DNA of 64,000 nt from Primula veris (taxonomy: Eukaryota; Streptophyta; Magnoliopsida; Ericales; Primulaceae), in assembly GCA_963682055.1 (NCBI GenBank), contig OY821740.1:9549314-9613313 (forward strand), read 5' to 3'. Shown here in pieces: positions 14,401-24,933 of this stretch (the stretch's first letter is position 1; each line of letters opens with the position of its first letter). Made by a program: the position numbers and the translations under genes. The notes under the pieces were generated by a model that worked only from the letters and a program-made list of their open reading frames with translations, did no database searches and was not told where the DNA came from.

Positions 14401-17400
14401 CACTGGGGTCAAATTAAAAGCGATGTATGCAAAGTATCACATCAAGAATTACTATTCGACCCCGTCGTACCCCCAATGCAACGGACAAGCCGAGGTATCA
14501 AACAAGACCGTGCTCGACGGAATCAAGAAGAGGCTAGACGAGTCCAAAGGACGATGGGTCGCAGAGCTGCATCACGTCCTATGGGCCTACCGAACGACGA
14601 GAAGACGGGGCACTCAACAGACACCCTATAGCCTCACTTACGGAATGGAGGCCATCATACCGTTAGAAATCGGGCTTCCTTCTCTGAGGACGGACATGGT
14701 AGAAAACGGGCTGAACGAAAAGATGATGGGACTCGAGCTAGACTATGCCGAAGAAAGAAGGGAGGTTGCGGCCATCCGTAACGCCGAATATAAAAACGAG
14801 CTGGGGCGTTCCTATAACAAAAGAGTGAACGCCAGACGTTTCCAAGACGAAGACCTCGTGCTACGAAAAGTAAACAACACCAGGGTACAGTCCGACGGCA
14901 AGCTAGGCCCCAATTGGGAAGGCCCCTATCGAATCCTCGGTGCAGTAGGGAACGGGGCCTACCTGTTGGGTCGTCTTTCCAACGACGTCCCGGTGGACCG
15001 ACCTTGGAACGTCAACAACCTAAGGAAGTACTACCAATAGGGCTCGGCTTTTATATCTTGGTGTAAATAAGAATGCGATGTAAATTTATGCCTGCGGGCT
15101 TTATAAATGAAAACTGTTGTAGTTCATTTAAATTTTCGTAAGTGTTTCAGAACACGAGCCCATACGGCACCCCGGTTCATATTTACTTGAATTTTTCAGT
15201 TCATTTAAAATTTCATAAGTGTTTCAGAACACGAGCCTATACGGCACCCCGGTTCTTATTTACTTGAATTTTTCAGTTCATTTAAATTTTCATAAGTGTT
15301 TCAGAACACGAGCCTATACGGCACCCCGGTTCTTATTTACTTGAATTTTTCAGTTCATTTAAATTTTCATAAGTGTTTCAGAACACGAGCCTATACGGCA
15401 CCCCGGTTCATATTTACTTGAATTTTTCAGTTCATTTAAAATTTCATAAGTGTTTCAGAACACGAGCCTATACGGCACCCCGGTTCTTATTTACTTGAAT
15501 TTTTCAGTTCATTTAAATTTTCATAAGTGTTTCAGAACACGAGCCTATACGGCACCCCGGTTCATATTTACTTGAATTTTTCAGTTCATTTAAAATTTCA
15601 TAAGTGTTTCAGAACACGAGCCTATACGGCACCCCGGTTCTTATTTACTTGAATTTTTCAGTTCATTTAAACTTTCATAAGTGTTTCAGAACACGAGCCT
15701 ATACGGCACCCCGGTTCTTATTTACTTGAATTTTTCAGTTCATTTAAACTTTCATAAGTGTTTCAGAACACGAGCCTATACGGCACCCCGGTTCATATTT
15801 ACTTGAATTTTTCAGTTCATTTAAACTTTCATAAGTGTTTCAGAACACGAGCCTATACGGCACCCCGGCTCATATTTATTTGAATTTTATGAAGTGTTAA
15901 TTCAAGTTGCGAGTTATGTAAAATGATTCCCCCGACGCCGGAGCATCAGGGCACACTCATTGGGAGCACATACATAAACGGAGCACACTATTAAAAGTAA
16001 AACACAAAAGAATAAAGACAAGTCTTGTTTTTCATTTCATTTCATGAGGAGCTATTACATACTAAGTACAAAAAAGGAAATTACATCGAAAATAAGATCT
16101 AAACTACCCTAGCCCTAGCTGGCCCCGTCTTCATCTTCCCCACCCTCTTCGTCTGAAAGAGCTCGAGGAGTAAGAGACACCACCTCTGGAACGGGAGCTG
16201 AAGGGACGGGAACAATGATATTTTCAAGGTTCCACACCGGATGATCCGGACCCGCCCTCATGAAAGCAGCCGCCTCAGACCAGCCATCGACATAGAAGGA
16301 ATTGAAGTCCTGTGTCGATAGTTCCAAGGCAGCGCTCATCTCGGCCTCGACGTTTTGGACCGCAGCCTTCAATTTGTGAGCCATGCCAGCCTCAGCCTCC
16401 TTCAGAGCTGTTACCGCAGCCTGGGCACGCTCCTCGGCAGCTTGGGCGCGCTCCTCGGCGGCTTGGGCACGCTCCTCGGCCTCGGCCTTAGCCTTCATGG
16501 CTTCAGCTCTCCGAGCTTCCACCGAGGCGTTTAGGCCTTCGGCCTTCTCTGCCCTTTGTCGGGCCTCTTCCGCCCTCTCCAGGGCCTCTTCTGCCTGCTT
16601 GGCACTGGCCTCGGCCTTCGAAGCCCACGACCTCACCAGTTGGCCTTGATGAGACATACTGGTTCATCGTTAGGAAGGCCTACAAAAGAAGAGAAACACT
16701 TAGCAAAAATTTGAGAAGTAAACAAAGAACATTCAGGAATGGCACAAAGAAAACAGCTTTTTACCTGCGGGACCATGGCCACAGCCGACGCCATGGCAGA
16801 AGCAAGGTCGCGACCGCGATGGTCGGCCTCAACGGTTTGTTGTTGGAGCGCGGCCAGAGCAAGCAGGCCAGCAGAGGGGTGGCCCTCCATTATGCTCCGA
16901 ACCCCGGTTGCCGCCTTGACCTCATCTGGGGTCTGAACAGGCATCCTTAGCCACGGAGAGCCCGAGCTCGAGCTTGAACCAGAGGCACTCGGCATTGGAC
17001 CCTTTTCCTGAGTGGTTGACACCGCTCGCTCTTCGACTTCGACCACAGGCTTCAGGATGGGCGCTACGTCCTCCCTCGGCTCAGATTCCCCGGTCCGGGT
17101 CTTCTTTGCCTCACGAGGGGCCTTCGCCGCCTCCCTTTTTCTCTTGTCAGCTTCGGCCTTACGAGCGGCTCGCTCACGCCTCGCCTGCCCCAGCAAGCCT
17201 CCCAACCTCTCTAAGGCCTTTGCCTTAGCGTCAGTCGGGGCCACTTCCACAACCTCCTCGTCCCTCGCCTCGGCGACCTCCTCAGCGGCCTCGGGCTCTA
17301 CAACCTCCTCTCCCTCTCCATTACCCCCTGCCTCGACAGCATTTTCTTCCTCTGCCTCCTCCTCCTTGTCAAAACGAACCACCTGTACAGGCCATACAAA

Positions 17401-20400
17401 AAAAAAAGGAGTTAGAAAGATTAACAAAATCTAGCTAGGTGTCAAATGATGTAAAGAACAAGGAATGACTTAGACTTACCCTGGTCCGCGAGGTACCCAA
17501 GCTCGGCCCTGAAGGCTCTTCACCCACGAGGCTATCTTCGAGGTGAGAGGAACTCACGTCGGGCTCCCTGGAGCTAAGGGGAACGACCTCCTTCAGGGGG
17601 TTCCCGTGTTGGTCTATATAACACCGGGTACCGTCCGGCCCCTCCCTATAATTGAGAATGGTACCATCCGGACGTACCTCCCATTTTACCCCGGCAGAGG
17701 CGGGAGCAAAAGACGTTACCGTTATGACCTTCCTCGCCCTGCTGCTCGACTTTGCCTTCGGCTTCGCCGCCACCTTCGCCACGGGCCCTATCACGGCCTC
17801 GGTTTCAACCGCTTTGGGAGGGAGGGTGGACTCCAACCCATTCTCCTTCTCCCATCTCTCTCGGGAGTATCCCACAGGACAGAAGGTCCTGTGGGGCCAT
17901 ATGAATTCGTTCCCCTTACAGGTGGTTGGGGAACCACAAGTTAGCAGACGCTCTGCATCGCGCGCCCCAGCGTCGGTCCCGTTTGGACCCCACCAGTTCA
18001 GAGCCATCTCCAAGGACTCAATGTTGGGCTCACCCAGGCCCCTAAGCTTTGAGGCCACTGTGGCCTTGTTCTCTTTGGTGCTTAGCACCCTCCCCGGCCT
18101 GGACGGGAGAATTAGGTCGGTCCGGTGGAGCCAATGGCCTTCCACCACTATCACGTCTTGAGTGTAACCCCGATTAGAATCGGAGTTACCCGTGATCAGC
18201 TGGTTGTAAGCACGGCACCTTAAGTAGGGCTGCCTGCTCTTGGATTGGGAGCTTGGCTCGGTCTGCAAGAACTCGTAGCAGGCCAAGAGCTCCCTAAGCC
18301 CTAATGGTTCTGGCAGGGCCGGGCCCAACAACTCATTCAAGGCCTCCATCCCGGCGCAGATGCGGTGCGCCTGCAGGGGCCACTGGCATGGAAGGGTCTG
18401 CGTCCAAGCGCACAACTCTGCCAGCAGCTCCGGGATGGGGAGGTGGGTACCCCCATACAAGAGAGTAGAGAGAGAGAGAGGGTTACCATGTCGTTGGGAC
18501 GAGCCACTATACCGTTCACTTCATCGACGCTCTCACATCTCCGGAGTTTGAATTCCTTTCCAATCCCGCAGAGCTCTCGGAATTCGTTGAGGTCAGGCCC
18601 GTGTAGCCTAACCATTATGCTGCTGTCGTTCACATCCACGGACAGGGCCGGGTCAAGAATCATCGGTCGGAACGGCAGGGCATTTGCCGCTATGGCCAGG
18701 CGCCGTGGTTGCGGAGCAACCATCGGGCCCTTTCTGTCTCCATGGATTATAATCATTATGGTTGGAAATTTGAAAAAATTTGCTAAGTGCAGAGAAGGTG
18801 ATTTGCTATAGAAATCTTGAGAGAGAAAGTGGTTTGCTGTGAAAATCTAGAAAGAGGAGAAAGTGAAAAATGAATTTTCACTGAGGGTATTTATAGGCAT
18901 TTACCAGAAGGTGAAAAGGCAGAACGGCTCATTACACAAACTCCCACAAATGACAGCCGCCACTCAACCCACGCCTTCCACGTGTACAGCAAGCAGAGGT
19001 CATCTGCCAAATGTCACCCTTCAGCCGTTTTAGCATTAATGACATTGAAGAAATCGAAGAGACAGAGGCGGCGCCTCATAATTGCAAAACGGGCATGCTT
19101 CACGTGTAAGAGATCCATGAATGGTTGAACACGTATCACGAGACGAGTCACGCCGAGGTGCCTCTAGACAGCCAAACATGAAAACGGAATGACCGGAGCC
19201 CCCGTAAAGTGAGGAAGATACTCACCAACCTTGCCACTAACGACGACTCCGGACAGGGAGCTGTTGGCGAGGGAATGTCAGCATCCCCTCGTCCGGACCG
19301 ATACTATCACGAAAACAGACAAACCGGGCCCCACATAGTGGATGTCGCGTCACCCCGGATCTTAAGAGGCCGGGCTGAACCTAGGCCGGCCCAAAGAAGC
19401 GTGTTGAGTACGCTTCCCCAATTAATGCTGCTGCTCCCCTGAGGGACCCTCCTGGCGTATCATCGACGTGGCCCAATCACAGGCCACCTCCCTGTGGGCC
19501 CCGGTAGAGGACAGTACCCTTGTCAGAGTCATAAATGACCTAACGCCGTTGGATCAGCATCTTACAGTACAGTGATCCAAGGGCTAATACGCCTCTGATC
19601 ACACTATAAATACCCCCACTAATATCACTTAGAAGGGGAGACAAATTCAGAGAGGAGAGATAAAGCTTAAACAACCCGGACCCCCAGAACACTACCTGTA
19701 CCATCGATACCACGACTTGTAACCGGCCCGGTCCATCACCCTTAATTACATTCTTACTTTCAGCTAACACCGATACTGACTTGATCGTTGGAGAGGGAAA
19801 ACCTGGTACCGACCCCGGGCCCCTGTTTGTTTCCTGCGCAGGCACGAAGATCACCTCGTCACCATAGCCGACATAGCCCACTCCGGATACCTCGGAAGAT
19901 CGGAGCCGACGCGAATTGATTAAGCCGAGCTTGGGAAGAAAATCAGGCTCGCCACGTTATACTATCGTTTGTAGTAAATTAGTATTAGTTCACAAATATT
20001 GAAATTAGTTACTACCATTTAGAATTTCGGACACACGAAAACCTGTTTTTGATTTTGTGCTACTATTAATGGTCATATACTTCAATAAACAGCTAATTAT
20101 TTACAATATATTGGTTTCACTTTTGATGGACATATTTGTATATACTTTATAGTGGCGGAGCTATGGGACGAGCTGAATTTCATGCGGTTTTTTTTTATAA
20201 TTATTATTATTTTGGGGCTTAAAGCTATGATCGGCAATTTCCTTTTGTTAGAGTACATGGTGGAAAATCGATTTTTTCGAAATATGCAGAGCACTGTGGC
20301 CTCTCATAGCCTATTCTTGGTTACTCCCGTGTGTTTACAAACGTATAAAAGTGGAATGAAAAGTTCTCGCTGGTATCTTATGGAAATAAGTCCAACTTAT

Positions 20401-23400
20401 GTCAAATTGATTATGGAACTGTTAAAAAAACAGAATATATCCACAGATAATGTGTACAGGAAATAGATGAACGTTGAGATGGGAGGTAGATAGATAGATA
20501 GAGACAGTATGTGTGTATGTGTGCTCGAGGATTTACTGCAGTGATTGTGTGAATAAGGGGTGTGGATAGATTTTGACTGAGATACACATGTGGAAAAATA
20601 CAAATTATTTAATTTATGATCAATATTTTTGTTAATGGTGTGTATGTGTGTACAAGAATTTTCATTTGATAATCTTCAGAAAAAATAAAAAAAAAAATCA
20701 TCTGATAGTCAGTTTTTTGAAGTAACTATTTTTACTCTTTTACGAGCTTGTTGCAAGATGAAAAAGCTTGGATTATATTCTTTTGTTTTTTCTTCTTCTT
20801 CAGAATTTCAGATTCGTTGGTTCTCAAATTGCAGTATATAACAGACATACAGTTTTCTGTCAGAGCCATTCCAGTAAGACCGGGAGACGAAGGCAGGGTG
20901 AGCTACCTTTTTTCCCCTTATGTTTCAATATGCGTTTGATGAGTTTCTTTAATAGCTGGGTGGATATTTCGTGAAATAGCATTTCCTGCCTAAATCATAT
21001 TAAAAATGTTGTATGTTATGGCCAGTAGAATGGATTCATGGAACATTTTAATTTTATAAATGAGATAGATGCTCACTTTAAAAATATGGTTTTGGGGGAT
21101 CTTTTGTTCTTACTGTATCAAACTAAATTTAGTCATCTGAAACCAATGCCGTGGAACATGTACATATGTCGTATTTATGTCGATGCTTTGAGATGTTGAA
21201 GAGCGAGTGTTGTTAGAGATGGTATAGTTAAACATGGTTAGACAAGAGAAGTACTTTATTCTAACGTTAATTCTATAATGCTAATACCCTATGGGACGAT
21301 CGGCTCATTTAGTTTCATGTTCTAATTGGGGAGGTCAAGGGTTCAATTCTTTCTGTAGTAAATAAATATCTTTATTATAGTGGTTCTGAAGTTCAATGGA
21401 ACACAGAACTCGGGTATTATTTGGTCTAAAGGTTGTAGTTTTATTACGGAGTTGTTTGAATGGAGGTTTTAAGTTAAGGATAAATTAACAAAACATACTA
21501 CTTTTGAAACTAAATTAACAAAAACATACCCAAAAAATTTCTAATTAACAAAAATATACTCAAAAGTTCATACCCTAATTTGTATATTTCATACCCTTAT
21601 TCCAAAAGTTCATACCCTAATTTATATATTTTCAAAAGTTCATACCCTAATTTATATATTTTCATACCCTTATTCCAAAAGTTCATACTCTTATTTTAAA
21701 AGTTCATACCCCAATTTACATAATTCATATCCATAATTTTCAACTCCATACCCTTAATTCACGGAGTTCATATACTTATTTTTCAAGCTTATACACTAGT
21801 TAACAAATTCAACCCTTACCCGTCCTCCGATCTCGAACTTTCACATCGTCGTCGTGGGCCTCTCCTTCGACGACCACGTCTCCGTCGGCATCAATCTCGA
21901 GTTTTCCATCTCACTCTACACTCTCGCCGCCCACTCCGACGGATACCTCCGTCTCAATCTCCACCGAAGAGAGAGATCGGAGAGAGAGAGGAAAGAGGAG
22001 AGAAAGATCGGAAAAAAAGGAGGAGGAGAGAGATCAGAAAGAGAGAGGAAGGAGGAGAGATCGGAGAGATGGAGGAGGATGAGGAGAGAGAGATGAAAGA
22101 GATAGGAGTAATGAATGTGATTTTTTATTTTTTATTAATTATTAATTGAAGGTATTTTTTGATAATGTAACTTTTAATGGTGTGTTTTTGTTAATATAAT
22201 AGGTATAGGGTATGTTTATGTTAATTGCCCCTTAAGTTAATAAGCTGGATTTTCTGAGGTTGACAGAAAAGCTGGGTTTTTCTAGCTTAAAGCCTTCAAG
22301 ACTCTTTAAGCCAGAAAACTAGAGAAGCTTAACTTGTAACTGGTCCACCAAATGCTGTCCAGCTTTTAAGGGGGGAAAACAGAACATAATTGCAGCAATC
22401 AAAAAAGTTATTTGACCTAGGACGGAAACAACTATAAAACAGAAGAATATTGTTTATGTCCCACAAACGAGTGTTTCGAGGACAAACCTAAAAAGTCTGG
22501 GAATCGACCAGAAAACTACTAAAAAATTTAAGTGAGAACTCTACAAACTTGATACTTTGTGATTTATTTGATGATTAAAAGTTACAAAGTTGCTAAAAAG
22601 TTATATGGGTGAACAAGAATATGAAAAGACTTTTATTAATTAATGACAAATCAATTATCTTTACATGACTGAGGACATGTAGAAAATGCAAGTATTCATG
22701 TAAGATTCTAGGTCTTACCCTCTTTTACACATATGTTATGAATCTAGATTACTAGTATTATGATTTATGAGAATGACTGAAGTTTAGTAGTAGTGGTCTT
22801 TCTCCCTTTCGTTTGCTTGTGTTCCTCATCATAAGTTTTTAGTTTGTTATCTTGTTTATCATCAATTGCTGTTATGTGGTCTTCTGGATACATCATATGT
22901 TCTCTACTGCTCACTCACGTGGCTCCTGTTCTAGTATCTCAATACGATGTTCTTCTAAGAATAATGTTTTATTAATACATATGATGCTTTGTGGAAAACT
23001 GAGACCATCTGTACATTAATGAATTATTGAGTTTCCCATATTATCGTTATGCAGTGTTGATGATTGTTTCTTTTGTTGCAGTTGTAACGGCTGTTGCCAC
23101 ACCGGATTCAACCTTAGAGTTGCCATTAACGGCAGAAAATGTGGAAACTGTGTTGGATGAAATTCGTCCTTATCTCATTGCTGATGGTGGTAATGTAGCA
23201 CTAGAAGAAATTGATGGTAATGTCGTAAAATTGAAGCTACAAGGGGCATGTGGTTCTTGTCCAAGTTCTGTTGTGACTATGAAGATGGGAATTGAGCGTC
23301 GTTTAATGGAAAAAATACCTGAAGTAGTTGCAGTTGAAGCAGTTGCGGACGAAGAAAGCGGTTTGGAAATGAATGAAGAAAACATAGAGAAGGTAAATGG

Positions 23401-24933
23401 ATCTTTTTGGGTATATTATAATCCTACAGCTTTTTAATCATGCCGTGTTGCTATCTGTTATCTATTTATTTGCCTTTGCAATATCTTGCGTATTAAAGTT
23501 GTCTCATTTGTGGTAGTAAAAGAGGATATATTCAGCAAGCTAGGTTTCTCACTACATGAGACTATAAGAATGTGTGAGTGAAAGTTTTTTCGCTCTTTCT
23601 TTGGCGAGGCATTCCTGGTTAAGTACAAGGAAGTAACTTGAATCCATCAAATACAAAGGTTTTTGAGGATGGACATCGTTGTTGACGTATTGAGACAAAG
23701 TTAAAAGTACTTTAGAATTAGATTAGCCAGAAATGGAAGAGAGTCCCCTTTTCTGATGAATTCTTATTAGGAATTTTAAGTTAAGAGGGGGGGTGCACAA
23801 GTGCTCCAAGTTTTGAAGCCTAGCTGGGTATGTTTTAAGGTGAAGTAAATCTAGTTTTTTTCTTTGCTTTAAGGATATGAGTGAAAATTTTCTGCTATCT
23901 ATTGTTGAGTTCTAGTGGGGAGGAACTGCTCGAGAGACCTTTGAAAGGCTGATTGCTTATTTCACTTTAGATGATGCATTAAACAATTGATCTTCTTGCA
24001 TTTAATTCAATATAATCTCTTGGGAATTGGAATTATGTGTACATAATCAGGAGAGACATACACCACCTAGTTTTCGTAATATGTGAAAGCTAGACCCCAC
24101 AAAGTGATAAATCTTTTTAATCTAGTACAGTAAGTCTTTTAGATTCATTCCTCGTGTTGAGATCTGAGAGCTTCTTCATGCTCATTTTGCTCATTTTAGA
24201 ACTTGCTACCTCATGGACTTGGTTTGTTTTCTTAGATTTATAATTACCTTGTTAGATGAAGAAAAACAACTCCTTATAAATCACAAGCTTGATTAATATG
24301 TACTGGATATATGGATGTGGGTCAATTATTAATCTAGCAGTTATAGTGCACGATACGGGTATAGGCTTATAGCAGTCCACTATTCTCGGTACGTGGAAAT
24401 TTGAGGTTAGGCTTAGTCGTAAATTGTTATGTTTTTTTGGGTAGTTATTCTCAGAAATGAAGAGCAGTACGATGAAAAATGAGTATATCTTTCCTTGACC
24501 TAAGTTATTCAGACTATCTTTGTTTTCTTGTGATTTTTTGCCTTCGAGCCCCATAAATGGGATGTTGGGTTACTAGAAATGGTGTTTTGGTATGTGAGAG
24601 AGAGTACCATGATTTGGTACGTAAGAACCGGAATGTGGTGTGAAAGAAGTTTGATATAATTAGGTAAAGTACTCCTATATCATTTTGTTTTGGTGTTGAC
24701 TGTTGCGTCAACTGATGGTAAATCACTCTAAATCGTTACAGGTTCTTGAAGAATTAAGACCTTACCTAGTTGGAGCAGCAGGGGGAACCCTTGAGCTCGT
24801 ATCAATTGAGGACCCAATCGTGAAAGTTAGAATTGCAGGCCCAGCTGCAGGAGTGATGACAGTTCGAGTGGCTGTTACACAAAAATTAAGAGAGAAAATA
24901 CCAGCCATCGCAGCAGTTCAACTTTTATCATAA
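8446..24933 (+). CDS. NFU2: NifU-like Fe-S scaffold protein, plastid type (NFU2/NFU3)
   Basis: Exons are 8446-8535, 20804-20897, 23082-23392 and 24742-24933, in phase, for 228 residues; Arabidopsis NFU2 is about 235. The first two exons encode a Ser/Arg-rich presequence, probably a plastid transit peptide. Exon 3 encodes the NifU C-terminal domain with [15 protein letters not shown] and the cluster-binding CGSC motif. Exon 4 encodes the second, degenerate NFU domain (EELRPYLVG), which lacks the CxxC as expected for NFU1-3. In Arabidopsis these proteins assemble and pass on [4Fe-4S]/[2Fe-2S] clusters in the stroma, notably for photosystem I. The start follows a GA-rich leader. Intron 1 is about 12.3 kb because an LTR retrotransposon lies in it; without the element it would be about 1 kb. 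NFU2 and NFU3 cannot be separated here. Confidence 0.93.
8715..9406 (+). repeat. 5' LTR
   Basis: The 692-bp repeat is nearly identical to 19265-19954. It begins TG and ends CA. It contains a CTATAAATA promoter box at 9054-9062 and is followed two bases later by the primer-binding site. The flanking CGTTA at 8710-8714 is the left copy of the target duplication. Confidence 0.95.
9054..9062 (+). promoter_or_regulatory. LTR TATA box
   Basis: CTATAAATA followed by a C-run lies about 350 bp before the LTR end. This is the expected place for the U3/R promoter that starts the genomic transcript. The same box is present in the 3' LTR at about 19602-19612, where it could drive transcription outward into the rest of NFU intron 1. 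Confidence 0.7.
9409..9426 (+). other. Primer-binding site (tRNA-type)
   Basis: TGGCGCCGTCTGTGGGAA starts two bases after the 5' LTR. TGGCGCC followed by a G/C-rich run is the usual primer site of Athila and Tat elements. The first ten bases would pair with a tRNA 3' end such as tRNA-Asp. The tRNA assignment is from memory and not certain. Confidence 0.7.
9471..11171 (+). pseudogene. gag: Retrotransposon gag, interrupted by an in-frame stop
   Basis: The frame opens with an ATG at 9471, although it is free of stops from 9408. It runs to a TAA at 10374-10376 and continues in the same frame to the TGA at 11169-11171. The upstream half holds a Pro/Arg-rich region and then the capsid-like part ([26 protein letters not shown]). 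The downstream half contains a zinc-knuckle-like [14 protein letters not shown], the form found in Tat gag. The next frame (11168, ATG) overlaps by four bases in an ATGA arrangement. The nonsense codon would truncate Gag before its nucleic-acid-binding part. Confidence 0.85.
11168..15040 (+). pseudogene. pol: Retrotransposon pol: protease, RT, RNase H, second RNase H, integrase
   Basis: Domains in order: protease ([11 protein letters not shown], about 11340-11375); reverse transcriptase (about 12060-12640, with [20 protein letters not shown] and GYHQIPM); the usual RNase H (about 12830-13260); a second, archaeal-like RNase H (about 13310-13690, acidic residues in [19 protein letters not shown] and HADALA); integrase zinc finger (about 13965-14130, HTGGRS to CEKCQ); and the integrase core with D, D and E in MDIVGPF, ADNGGQF and GQAEVSNK. 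One frameshift lies in an A-run near 12160 and another near 12580. The RT catalytic box reads YINDM, so the first catalytic Asp is Asn. The integrase and both RNase H domains are open. The stop is at 15038-15040. Confidence 0.92.
15123..15888 (+). repeat. Tandem array, ten units of 77 bp
   Basis: The word GTTTCAGAACACGAGCC starts at 15144 and recurs every 77 bp up to 15837, which gives ten units over 693 bp with no change in spacing. Unit variants differ mainly at AAATTT/AAACTT and TTCTTATTT/TTCATATTT. The array lies directly after the pol stop inside the retrotransposon. It has no long reading frame and no spacer diversity. Confidence 0.95.
16115..18756 (-). pseudogene. Antisense accessory gene of the Tat element (coiled-coil protein)
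   Basis: A multi-exon gene runs against the element. It starts at an ATG at 18756 ([12 protein letters not shown]). A first block (to about 18470) and a second block (to 17480) lie in different frames, joined at a CT/GA microsatellite near 18460-18485, so a repeat slip has probably shifted the frame. Then come a GT/AG intron (17383-17479), an acidic, Lys/Ala-rich exon (16765-17382), another intron and a last exon (16115-16679). The last exon has tandem coiled-coil heptads (EERAQAA three times) and an acidic tail. A one-base discrepancy remains at the last junction. Antisense extra ORFs after pol are known in Tat elements; their function is unknown. The middle part resembles the 'putative gypsy-type transposon' domain only in general character. 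Confidence 0.7.
18887..18897 (-). promoter_or_regulatory. TATA box for the antisense gene
   Basis: Read on the minus strand the sequence is CCTATAAATAC, about 130 bases before the antisense start codon at 18756. It closely matches the LTR TATA box (CTATAAATACCCCC). The stretch between it and the ATG is CT- and A-rich, like a plant leader. Confidence 0.6.
19251..19264 (+). other. Candidate polypurine tract
   Basis: GGACAGGGAGCTGT lies immediately before the 3' LTR. It is the only purine-rich stretch at the place where second-strand synthesis should be primed, but it is short and interrupted. Confidence 0.4.
19265..19954 (+). repeat. 3' LTR
   Basis: The 690-bp copy of the 5' LTR is followed by CGTTA at 19955-19959, the right target duplication. 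Differences from the 5' LTR seen by eye include TTTCCCAATT/TTCCCCAATT, ATGTTG/ATGCTG, CAATACC/CAGTACC, CTAATC/CTGATC, CACAAATACAG/CAAATTCAG, AAGGTT/AAGCTT and CTGTTACC/CTGGTACC. Confidence 0.95.
19960..20803 (+). other. Remainder of NFU intron 1
   Basis: This is AT-rich intron between the target duplication and NFU exon 2. A 104-codon open frame at 20152 starts with a poly-Ile run from an ATT repeat and shows no protein-like composition, so no gene is called. Confidence 0.6.
21478..22231. mobile_element. MULE-type MITE with possible captured sequence, NFU intron 2
   Basis: The left end GGATAAATTAACAAAACATAC and the reverse complement of the right end GGGGCAATTAACATAAACATAC match. The element is flanked by a perfect 9-bp direct repeat TTAAGTTAA (21469-21477 and 22232-22240), the duplication length made by Mutator-like transposases. 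The left half is a series of degenerate 'TTCATACCCTAATTTATATATT' units. The centre (about 21815-22100) is unlike the rest: GC-rich, then a GA-rich run. Its composition suggests a captured gene fragment (Pack-MULE-like), but no donor gene is recognised. It encodes no transposase. Confidence 0.82.

Larger units (their letters stand above)
8715..19954 (+). mobile_element. Ty3/gypsy LTR retrotransposon, Tat lineage, in NFU intron 1
   Basis: The element is 11,240 bp long. LTRs at 8715-9406 and 19265-19954 start with TGGCGAG and end with TCGCCA. The target duplication CGTTA is perfect at 8710-8714 and 19955-19959. The internal order is primer site, gag, protease, reverse transcriptase, RNase H, a second RNase H, integrase, a 77-bp tandem array, an antisense accessory gene and a purine-rich tract. 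The second RNase H and an antisense ORF after pol are hallmarks of the Tat clade of plant Ty3/gypsy elements. The coding region has a nonsense codon, two frameshifts and a changed reverse-transcriptase catalytic residue, so this copy should not be autonomous. By eye the LTRs differ by about seven substitutions and a 2-bp indel, close to 1%, so the insertion looks recent. Confidence 0.95.

Noticed and set aside
15123..15888. CRISPR-like array
   Set aside because: The whole 77-bp unit is conserved with no unique spacers, and it lies inside a plant retrotransposon; it is a simple tandem repeat.
16383..16649. Ala/Ser-rich plus-strand frame
   Set aside because: It is the mirror of the coiled-coil repeats of the antisense gene; heptad repeats keep the other strand open.
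20152..20466. 104-codon open frame in NFU intron 1
   Set aside because: It starts with a poly-Ile run from an ATT repeat, has no protein-like pattern and lies within an intron.
21290..21400. Possible SINE (GGCTCATTTAGTTTC ... GGTTCAATTC)
   Set aside because: The B-box-like word is fair, but the A box is poor and no ends or target duplication were found.
21440..22390. hAT-type MITE enclosing the MULE MITE
   Set aside because: GTTGTTTGAATGGAGG on the left and CCACCAAATGCTGTCCAGC on the right hint at one, but the ends do not match well enough.
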